Source: Fratercula arctica
Lineage: Eukaryota; Chordata; Aves; Charadriiformes; Alcidae
DNA: 64,000 nt
Direction of reading: 5' to 3'
Assembly: GCA_947846985.1 (NCBI GenBank)
Contig: CANTUZ010000001.1
Span: 38,402,727-38,466,726 of the forward strand
Of the stretch, positions 51,401 through 61,892 are shown in pieces (the first letter of the stretch is position 1; each line of letters begins with the position of its first letter). The notes beneath the pieces were generated by a model. The model was not told the origin of the DNA and searched no databases. It saw only the letters and a list, made by a program, of their open reading frames with translations. The translations under genes and the position numbers were made by a program.

Positions 51401-52353
51401 TGATGTCTTCCATGGCAGATGGTATGTGCCAAGCCATGTTTAATAGTGAATAGTATAATACATAATTTAGTGGATCACACAGGACCCATGGTACTTTTAA
51501 CTACATCACTACATAGCAAATGTAGTATGGTGTACTTTGGTGACCATCTGAACTATAATGAGCCAGTTTGACAAAGACCCATGAATTAGAAAAAATGTGA
51601 ATGCCATGTGTATGTGTGTACACAATTTTATTGTATTTATACATTTGTGTTTTGGAGAATGTTTTCTCTTATTTGATTCAGTGCACAACACCTGGTGCTG
51701 TGCTGAGAGTTTTGTATTGGCCTACATTTAACATTTTGCAATCTCTTTGTTGCTTGCAGAATTCGAGCTTTATCTTGCTATCACAGTGATTTAATAATAA
51801 TTGCCTTTGGCCTTTTGTCTTCCAGGGCTTGTCTTTATGCATCTTTTCCATTTCAGTGTACTGCAATGTAGACTATCTCCTGCAGTTCACATTAAATAGC
51901 TCTTGAGAACAGGCAATCTAATGTGGCTCCTCCTTTTGCCCTGGAAAACACATGATTTTTAGGCTGAGGACTCTTCTCTCAGTCAAATGCTGAATTTCAA
52001 TCAATCTACATGATTTTCCATTTACTTTAAATAGATAATGTATTCTCCTTATTTTTGGGGTTTAGTGTCTGCTTTTCCTACTCGAAGAAAAATGCAACTT
52101 TGACAATATAGGAGTGGATCTATAAATGGGTCTTAGGCTCGGTGCGGAATGCCATGGTACCCTTTAAAAGATGGGTCTCATGCATTTAGTGACCAGGTGG
52201 GTTCTACAGCTTGACCTCCGAACTGTCTTGGCATTACAAGGGGAAAATAGGGTTTTAGGTTACCACTTGCATTATCCAGTGAGAAATGCTAGGAAAATAT
52301 TTAAACTTATCCCTAGTAAAATTTCACATTTAAGTGTCTACTTTTTTACAGAC

Positions 52354-52491
52354 CTAGCAGCAGGAGGAGAAATTTCATATGTATATCCTCCATTCCAGGC
52401 AAGTACTTAAATCAGTTATCCTTGGATACAAGGAAGTCTTCCTTCCAGCTGTTTTTCACCTGTAGGTACTGATCTTGTAGAGTACCAGACC
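52354..52491 (+). repeat. 138-bp direct repeat, copy 1
   Basis: The segment starts CTAGCAGCAGGAGGAGAAAT and ends GAGTACCAGACC. It recurs 1,008 bp downstream with four mismatches and no gap, about 97% identity. Flanks on both sides are unrelated to those of copy 2. I do not recognise the unit as a known repeat family. Confidence 0.95.
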
Positions 52492-52591
52492 TAATTTTTT
52501 ACACACTTACAACAAACTTTGCCACTCTTCCTTGACCTCCTTTCTGCCCTTTTCTTTCAGAACGTGACCAGGGAGTAATCCATTCATTTTA

Positions 52592-52932
52592 CAGAACCAC
52601 AGAATGACAGGGGTTGGAAGGGACCTCTGGAGATCATCTAGTCCAACCCCCCTGCCAGAGCAGGGTCACCCAGAGCAGGTTGCACAGGAACGCATCCAGG
52701 CGGGTTTTGAGTGTCTCCAGAGATGGAGACTCCACCACCTCTCTGGGCAGCCTGTTCCAGTGCTCTGCCACCCTCAGCGTAAAGAAGTTCCTCCTCATGT
52801 TTAGGTGGAACTTCCTATGTTCAAGTTTGTGCCCGTTACCTCTTGTCCTGTCGCCGGGCACCACTGAAAAGAGCCTGGCCCCATCCTCCTGACAGCCACC
52901 ATTTAAATATTTATAAGCATAGATAATGTCCA
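52592..52932 (-). mobile_element. CR1 LINE 3' fragment, about 340 bp
   Basis: The plus strand reads the reverse complement of a CR1 3' end: CAGAACCACAGAATGACAGG, GGTTGGAAGGGACCTCTGG, AGATCATCTAGTCCAACCCC, then the GTTCCAGTGCTCTGCCACCCT block and ORF2 C-terminal codons (minus-strand [15 protein letters not shown]). It lies between the two copies of the 138-bp direct repeat. Confidence 0.95.
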
Positions 52933-53361
52933 TTTCAGAATAAGAATTCAATGTCAGTTTCGCCTCTCTCCACCTAGTTTAAAAATCTAGTAATGAGATA
53001 GAAAAGAAATTTGTGAAAGATGTGTCCTGTTACACACTGGATTCCTGTGTCATGCAATTGAGATAGTGACTTTGAGATGAAGATATTTTCAGTTTCTCCT
53101 CTGAAGGCTGACCCTCACTGCACAGCATAATAAAGGAAAGAAAGAAAAAGTGGGGAAAAAATGGAGAAAAATTATTCTGAAACTGAAAAGTACAAGATAG
53201 AAAAGGTAATGAAATAAATTTCCCATTTGCTCAGCTCAGTGCCCAGGCCACAAGATTGTAGATCGTTTTCTGTCTGATTCCATGACCGTTTGATTAGACC
53301 ATAAAAGGCTCAGCTTTACTCTGAATATCTATTGCCTTCTGGTATAGCAGTATCCACATTT

Positions 53362-53499
53362 CTAGCAGCAGGAGGAGAAATTTCATATGTGTATCCTCTA
53401 TTCCAGGCAAGTACTTAAAACAGTGATCCTTGGATACAAGGAAGTCTTCCTTCCAGCTGTTTTTCACCTGTAGGTACTGATCTTGTAGAGTACCAGACC
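53362..53499 (+). repeat. 138-bp direct repeat, copy 2
   Basis: Second copy of the segment at 52354-52491. The substitutions are A to G and C to T in the first 40 bases and T to A and T to G around the middle (TTAAATCAGTT versus TTAAAACAGTG). The interval between the copies contains the CR1 at 52592-52932 and unrelated AT-rich DNA. Confidence 0.95.
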
Positions 53500-56400
53500 A
53501 GGTGCATTAGCAACAGAGAGTGAGGCTCTTCTAATTTGCAAATCCCAACTGGGCTTAGATGTGAGACTTCAGTTGGGGGGGTGCATGTTGGTTGCTTTGA
53601 AGCAGGCTTCGTGGTCCTTGGACACCTTGTTGTTGTCACAAATTTGACTTGCTCTGCTTCGAAAGGTAAGTAAGCGTTGCAGGGAACTGAGTAAAGGAGA
53701 AGGATGAACATTCGCATTTTGGATACAGGCAGTTAATGTGGCACCTGAATCTTTTTGCAGTCTTAGCCCTTTCTCTAATTCCTTTATCAGAATCTCCTGC
53801 TGTTTTCTGTAGCCACATTTCATTTCTCTTTTTCCTTGAGGGTGTGGACCATAGTCAACTGAGCTTATCTTCACTTAATATTTATCTACAGAGTTTCAAA
53901 GGCATATGTTTTATTTTTTTCTTTATTTATAAGCCTGTCCTGTTTTTTTCAGAAAGTTGTATCATACCTGAAACAATGTGTATAATTAGATAAATGAAAA
54001 ATAAAGATAAGATCTAAAGTAGCTGTGAGCTGTCAAGAAGTTTGATTCTCTAATGCACATCTACTTTTGCTATATTGTATTTTTCAAACCTTACAGTAAG
54101 ACCACAGATAATTCATGTGCAAAGCACTTTAAAAATATGTAAAAACTAGTCTGTCAGGCTTTGATCCATGAGTGATTTACATTTTTCTTGGTCTGACTGA
54201 TTCCTCCTTCTTTTGTTCTCTGATGAGTACTTCCTTCATCAAGCTCTCCAAGTTCCTGAATCTTCATTCTCAACAGAAATCTTTCACCTCGCATCTTTTT
54301 ATCTGTATTTGTTCTTTTATGCTTCCCACAGAATTCCTTTTTTACTCCCCTTGATTTTCTAAGTGAACATTCACTATATTTAACCCTTTGAGTTGGAAGA
54401 AAAAAAAAAAAAAAACCAAACACAAAAACATGAAGACTTGAACTGCTTGTGTACTTACAACAAAATTGACCACAAATGACAATACTAAGTTAAATGCTTC
54501 AAGACAATGAGAGTAATGCACTGACAATAGTGATCATATCTTTTGGGAATGGAAAAAATGCAGTATGCCTTCCAAAACCCAACATGGAGTGGCTACAAGG
54601 TGGGGGTCTATTATTTTAGGAGTTTTCCAGAAAGAATCATCTGCAACTGTCTGTGGTTGCACATGCAGTGAAATTCTTTGCGGTGAGCTCTGCATAACAT
54701 CTGGACATCACAAACACTACATGGGGATTTTGGACACATTTTCTGCCCCCAGCACTTCCTCTGTGCTGTGTAATCACAAGCAAGTTATGTTGCCTCTCAG
54801 TCGTTGAGCTTCCATTGCTGTGCCTTGAAATGATAAACACTTAAGGGCAAATTGGGTGGGAATCAGTTGCCCTAACCTTAGATCACTCACAACGTCCTCC
54901 ATCTTCTGCTGCTGCATCCTGTTTATTATCTTCCTCATGGATATCTTGGAGAGCCCAGAATGCCTAGGTTTAGGTAGTTGACTACAGCTGCTATTGCCTC
55001 TTCCACTCTTTCGTATTATATCGCCAATGAGAGTGGCAGTAGCTCCCAAATCATCTCCCAGACATACTTACGAGGGATACAAAAATTTCTCTATCACCTT
55101 GCTGAGGCATGAGTATGGCCAGTGGTATGGTTACCCCAGGCTTAGTAAAAAGAAGGAATACAACCTGAACTGAGCATCCATCGTACCATTATAATGTTAG
55201 TTATAATAGCACAGCCTTATCTACCCTCATACTCAATGCTAGCTGTATTCTGACCTAGTTGGCTCTGTCTCTTCTGCTTTGATGCCCAGCTCAGTGATCA
55301 AGGGAATGTTAGTCTGTATTCAAGCTGACTTTTGCTAGTAGAGTCATGATGAATTCTCCCTTTCCCTGCTCCCTGTAGCACATCCTTGATGAAGTGATTG
55401 CAATACAAGTCTCAATGGTTTACTGAGTAATGAACATTTAAACGATCCAATCGTTTGTGGGAGTGAAAAAGCAGATGTTGTCTTGTCATGAAAATGGCAT
55501 AAATTCTGTGGGCATCAAACTACCTATTTTCTGGTCTTTATCAGCTTAAATAAAATGGCACATTTAGTTTGTCTCTGACTTCACTGAGAAATGCATACCT
55601 TTTACTGCAGACAGTAATGGAGTGAATTTGAAGCACTTCATCACATGTAGCTTCCATCCCAAAATTCATCTGAACACAAGAGAGAAAATCTATTTGAGGT
55701 CCACTGCATAGACCTTAAAACCAGTGCAATTTATATGAAAACACAAGTAGCTCCCAGAATCAATAATGATCATTAACATCATCATGTACAATTCTGTAGT
55801 CCCTTTTACCCAAGATCTCAAAGAATTTCACAAGTAACTGTAATCAAAGTTCAGCAGCTCCCTGTATAGTAGTGTGCATTTTACTACTACTGTACATTTT
55901 TTTTTTTTTTTAAATGGTGAGCATCAGTTTTGGAATTTTAAAGCATTTTGATGCCTTAAGAAAAATACAAATAAAGTATTTGGATAGAAAGGATAAAAAA
56001 CCCCAGTATTTTATATCTGCAGAGAACAGGTATTTATTGCTCAACAACACAATTTATGACTAGATTGCTAATAATGTTTTCAAAAGTATTCTATTAATAT
56101 AGGAACACAAGTCCATTTTTAGAAGTGAAAATTAAATTGCTCTTATTCTCTTAGAAATCCCACTAACCAATCAGCCACAATTCAAAATACTTGAGTGGCT
56201 TCAAAAGCAAGGCCCTTTGGAACCTCAGACTAATTACAATTCAATTCAACCCGGGTTTCTAATTACTTAAGTTACTTTTGAAAATTGAATCTCTAAGTCG
56301 TTAATGCCCAGATGCTTACAATTATAAAGACCCTTAACTCCCTCTGAAGTGTCAGTTAAGAGCCCAGATATCTTTCAGGCTCTGATGTTAAGTATTTTTG

Positions 56401-56587
56401 GCCAATGTCACCTTGGACATGCCGGTATATAAGTTGGTCATGGGGCAGTTTTGCAATGCATAATTCTGAAAGAGAAATTTTATTCCTTATTGCTGCATTG
56501 TGTGAATGTGTACTCTGCATCAAAATGTATCCGTGAGATATTTTCAAGCAGAAAAGTGAAAGGTACATTCTGCACCATCTTTTTTCT

Positions 56588-56612
56588 CCCCCCCCCCCCC
56601 CCCCCCCCCCCC
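56588..56612 (+). repeat. C25 homopolymer
   Basis: Twenty-five consecutive C after a TTTTTCTC stretch, in otherwise AT-rich intergenic DNA. The length is likely unstable or poorly sequenced. Confidence 0.9.
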
Positions 56613-57971
56613 ATTTCTAAAAATATCTAGGCCTGCTTCAGGCCTCTATGTCGTGTGGGAAACTGTGTTATGTCTTCCAGATTTAGAAAAACATTAGAAG
56701 AGGAGCACTTGTGTATTTAACTGTACATGCAAAGAGTTAACTGGAGCCATCTGTTTCTTCAGGGCAGAGTTGAGTCTTCTTGTGAATCAGCCAGTAGGAA
56801 TCTCTCTTTCCCTGTCAGCTTTCCTGAAGCAACTTTTAATGTAATATCAGGCACAGGAAGGGAGTCCTATTTTATATTTGCATCAGATGTTTTGCAACAT
56901 TCAACAGCTAATACAGTTGCAGCAATGTTTGGAAGAGGAAAACATGGCAAGGAAAGGAGCAGAGAACATGTGGGATTTGTCTTGGAAGTTGTTTAGAAAA
57001 GATGGTTAATTCTGCATGACTTTCAACATCATTGTTCTATGCACCAGTGCAAAGAAATATTTTTTCCTTTGTTTCTAAATAAGGAGATATATTACAGTTG
57101 TACTTAAATCGCTTCATATGGCACATAATACGGTGGGAACAGGCACGTGCTTTTCACACACACACTCACATATACAGACTTGGCTGTTATACGTTATGTG
57201 ATTGTTGATGAAGTAAAAACCTACTCCTGTAACCAGTGAAGTTGATAAAAGCAGAATCAGACAATATCTGCCTTGTCTCTTGCAGGGAATTGTAAGCCTA
57301 GCTCCTAGCATTCTTGCAGCTCTGCAATCGTTGATGATGTCTATGTCTAAGCATATATATATTTATATTTTTATACTCATGTAATCAGGATTTTGGTGAC
57401 TACCTAATCCTGACTTGTATGTATAGTCTTTATTCTTATTAACAAATTTTGTGCTAATAAGAGGTTAATTTCTATGAAAACAGAAGGAATGTATGTTGGG
57501 GATTTATTGTTATTTTAAGTTTCCTGAAATAAACAGACTTCCTCCTCCTCACATGAAAACTTGTCATAGTCTAAGGAGAAATCTACTTATTTTATTTTTA
57601 TATAGCAGGCCATCTCTCTCAGTATCCAAGAAATGTAATTGCTAAATTGCATATTCTAAGGTAAGTGGTAAACAGCAATGTTAAGTGAAGGTACTGCCTG
57701 AAGACAAGAGGTCTGCAACTGTCTTCAAAGCTTTTGTTGCTCATGTGGACCTTAATCCAAAGCTTTAATGTGCTGCATATGACAGAACTGAAGTGATTCA
57801 CAGCAACAGCAGGAGGTGTTAATGGCACCTTCTATATGTGATGTCTCAACGTACTTCAAGAGACAGAAGGTAATTGATTCTTAGGCATCTCTGTGACAAA
57901 ACTGAGCTTATTAGTCATTATAACCTGAGATTTCATTCTTCCAGGCAGGAGAATTCATACATATTTCATAA

Positions 57972-57977
<6 letters not shown>

Positions 57978-58002
<25 letters not shown>
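57978..58002 (+). repeat. A25 homopolymer
   Basis: Twenty-five A, followed by GAAAGAAA. No retrocopy body is recognisable upstream. Confidence 0.88.
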
Positions 58003-58749
58003 GAAAGAAATTGTTCATCCAATTAAGAGATCTATTTTTTTTTTAGTTATTTGTTAAATATAAACGTGTATAAATTTAAATATGTAGTAGTTGACTTCCA
58101 GAGTAAAGAATGAATAACTAATGAATGAGAACAAAAGGAAATCTTTCTATTGGTTTCACAGGCTTGATTAAGGCAATCTTGAAAAGCCTACAAAACTCCC
58201 TGATCTTGCTTACACCAAAGACAATAACAGTTAGTGGCAGATACACTTTCTTAATGATGACAGTAAACATCCCATCTGTTTTTTCACTCATCCAGCAAAC
58301 CAAATTTGGAGTTTATTTGTGAGAGAGGAGGTGGGGGGAAGAAAAAGGATATGTTTGTTTCTGAATTTATTTAATGTTAAATAAGTTCCTTTTCAAGCAT
58401 AATTTTGGGTGTTTAATTCCACTTCATTCCCCCTTGAGAGTAGAGAATATATATCATAGTGTTATCTGAGCATGCAACTGTTTATAAAGACACTCTTGTG
58501 ATTTTCTTGTATTTGAGTCGTTGTTTCCACAGATGAAGAGAACAAGCAACACAAAATGTATTTATTAAAAAAGTGTATGATATAAAATTCTGATCTGAAT
58601 AACAGTCATGATTTAGGCTTATCACCTTTTTTTGCCAGTAGGGTAGTGGAAAGAATGAGTAAGACTAGCATCCAGGGTACGGCTAGGGAATGGGAACATA
58701 CCAAGTCCCATTTAAGTTTGGGACCTTTGTGTGCTAGCAAAGAGATTCC

Positions 58750-58860
58750 CCAAGAACACGGGACTATAAGGGACCTAAGGGACTGTTGAATCCAGTTCCC
58801 AGATACCCCAGGCATCTATATTTTATAGACTTTCTTATAAGGAGCTATGCCCCTCGCATT
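58750..58860 (-). mobile_element. Probable old CR1 3' scrap
   Basis: The text GGACTATAAGGGACCTAAG followed by GAATCCAGTTCCC resembles the reverse-complemented 3' block of old CR1 families (GGACTGGAAGGGACCTCAAG...CTAGTCCAGTCCC). It is short and diverged, so the call is weak. Confidence 0.35.
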
Positions 58861-61800
58861 AGGCTTTTTTTTTTTTTTTTTCCAAAAATGTTTTAATGAT
58901 CAATAAATCTTATAATTTTCATCTTACAGGTGTAAGTGACCAGTAGAGATGCATTTAGTCTTGTGATGTTACTGTCTTTCACTTTATGGTTCTTTCTCCT
59001 CTTGTTTCTCTTGAGCTGTTTGTATCATGCAGAGATATTTCCTCTCAACATTTTCCTTTTTGATAGGCCAAACACATGTTTCTGTTTGTTTCTTTGCTTT
59101 TAAATGAACACACAGTGTTATGGAAGAGGTTTCACTGAGGCCTAAAAATGTTTTGTATTATAAAATTCACTTAAATGGACAGATGACATTGGGCTGATAA
59201 CACTTTCTCCACTGTGATATCAGTAAGTTGAAAAAACAACCCAAATCACCAGTTTGTTTATTTAGTGACAAGAAGGCATCTAAATATATGGCTATTATTG
59301 TTCTAAAGCAACATCAGGGTTGACAAAAGAACATTAGAAATAGTTTACTTTACCTAAGAGATCAACGCCTTCTATAAATGCCTGCAGATAATTTTCAGAT
59401 CTGGACTCCTCTTTCCTAGGTTCATTACCTAATGTGCATTTACATAGATGTCCAAAAGAACTGCTTACTCTTTAGCTACAGCTCACTTTCCACAGACCAA
59501 ACAGAAAATTACTCTTTACACGTGAGGGACTGCATTTGGATGAGTTGATGGTCTGCCTGAATGTTGCCTTTTAACTTGACTAGTCTGGGTGGATAGCTGT
59601 AGGCTGATAAAATGCTCTCATTTCATTCCTGCTGTTGACTCGTCTTCTTTGCATCCCCTTTACCTATTCTGTGCATGATGTTCTCTTTATTCCTGCTTGT
59701 GCTTAAGTAGTCTTCCTCTTTCCCACATTTAATATAAGGCAAAAAAGCAATAGGTTCAAACATGAGACACTGCAAAGAGAGCATCAGGCAATAGATTAGA
59801 TAATTGTTTCTGGGAAAACCAGACCAAGCACATGATTTCAGAAAGGCTACCTTTTGTTAAGATCTTTCCAAACCACTATTTCTAGGATTGAAGGAAGGCT
59901 GCTGCTTGCTTCATACGCTCCTGAAGACTCAATAATCAGATTAAATTATGAACATCGTGCTCTGACAGTGTCACAGTTTGTGAAAATACTTTCCTCTGGT
60001 AAAGACTAAAGAAGTCAGATCCTGTAATTATGGGGTACAGTTCATGTACAGCTCCTTACACTGTCCATTCTTTACTCTAGACAGAAACAGCTCAGAGAGA
60101 GGGTACAAGTCCTGAGAAACCCACCAGAAATCTCATCACAATATCCTAACCGATATCCTTAATTTATGAAAATTTACCCTTTTAAAATCAACCCCCTTTC
60201 TTTCAGATCAATTGTTAGCAAATTAAAATAGAAACAATCATGTCCACGCAATCCAGTTATAAAATCCACTACTGCTGACATTTTCAGGCTTGAAGAAGTC
60301 TCCACGCAGCGGGCATTTGCTCTTGGCCAGTGCTGCTACCATTGCACTGCCTCTCTAGAGAAGCTACTAGTAGTCTGTATTTCTTTCTCTGACAGGATCT
60401 TCAGATTTCTTCTGACTGATGATTTCCTTGGTGCTTGCTCCTTATTCCCCTGCAAGTTTTAAATTTTTCTTTATGGTTTAGTTTGATTATTGTTTATTCT
60501 GAAGTAGCCAGTGGATTATTTGATCCTTCTTTTCCATCTTCTTTTTTCTTCCTGGTTGCTATAATATCTGTTGTGACTATAGAAAATTCAATTAAGTGCA
60601 ATCTAAAGACATTTAGGGGGATTATTGTCATAGAAGAAACCTTATAAGTTGTAGGGTCCTGAGCTTTCTTAGAGAATTAATGTAAGAGTTTGAATTTGAC
60701 TCAGGGTTCTGTGCAAATGCAGAGAACTGAGTAGAAGACTCCTGTAATTATTTGCAATAGGCAGCACTGAAGATGAAAAAAGGCATTTCACTGTGTTACA
60801 ATGCGATGGGAATGCTGGTTCTGAATCCCATTCATCTAGCATGGAGGTCATTAAAGCATGAATCATCAACTGGAATGATCGAACAAAATTTTCTAAACAG
60901 CTACAGGTGAAATATTTTTTTGTTCCATTTGATTAGCTACTAGCTGAGAGAAATTTGTGAAAGCTGGCAGGAATGCAAACATTTTTGATAAAGCGAAGAA
61001 TGTTTCTAAGACCTATTTTTGGCAGAAAATGTTTTTTGTAATCAATAGAACTTAGTAAATAAATCCATGTCTTTCCTAAGCTGTACTTTTATCAAATCCT
61101 TTCATTAGATGCTTTGGGCAGGGCAACCATGATGTGCCCTATTACTCCTGCAGCAATATATTGACCCTTTCTTGTGCTTTTTTCTATTTTTGTTTCATTC
61201 TTTCACTGTCTTTTCTTCTAAGGAAAATAGTTCACACACAAAAAATAATAGCATAAGGCATATGTACAAACCAAATATTATTAAGGGTCTTGAAAGACTG
61301 TTTGTGGAATATGTATATGTCAATGAAAGACAACGGTCAATTTTTCTACTGCTGTTAGGAGTAATGTATTGAAAACAGACATTTGATTCATGAGAGCCAT
61401 GAGGGATCTTGTTGGAGATGAGATTTTCACAGATACATTGAAACTATATTAGATTACATGCAGCCAGTAGGAAGTACTGATAATATTTAACAAATGAATT
61501 GAGAGAACGCTTGGACTGATGAAACTGGATAATTACCAGTTGCCACTTATTCTTAAATACCAGCTGAAGTTTAGGAAAGATTTGTGGGTAACAGTTTACG
61601 GACATCTCAAAGCACAAGCACTTTCAGGGTCTCAATAAGTGCCTTTACTTATTAATTTATTTTCCTTAGGACAATAAGCAATTCATTACATGAAAGTATT
61701 AAAAAACCAAAGGAGATTCTGGTTTTGTTAAAGAGGGAATATGTCTTTCAGTGTTGCCACATCAAGATATTATTACTAAGATACTGGAATTTTGGTGTCA

Positions 61801-61863
61801 ATCATGTATTCATTTAACAGCTTGTTATAGTTTTCAGAGAATTGCCCCTGACATGTCTTTGTG

Positions 61864-61892
61864 GGCTTTTTTTTTTTAAAAAAAAAAAAGCC
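61864..61892. repeat. GGC-T11-A12-GCC inverted repeat
   Basis: A T run followed directly by an A run, bounded by GGC and GCC, gives a near-perfect palindrome that could extrude a hairpin. Confidence 0.9.

Larger units (their letters stand above)
40618..52353. other. AT-rich intergenic DNA upstream of PCDH20
   Basis: No gene recognised apart from the doubtful ORF pair at 43946-44559 and the candidate exon at 51354-51421. Homopolymer and short tandem repeats are listed separately. Confidence 0.6.

Noticed and set aside
52354..53499. A short LTR pair flanking a retroelement
   Set aside because: The 138-bp copies do not have TG...CA ends, no primer-binding site or polypurine tract is seen, and the DNA between carries only a CR1 and AT-rich sequence.
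53415..53874. About 100-codon minus-strand ORFs near the second 138-bp repeat
   Set aside because: One frame begins in repeat copy 2 and neither has protein-family character; copy 1 of the repeat does not keep an equivalent frame.
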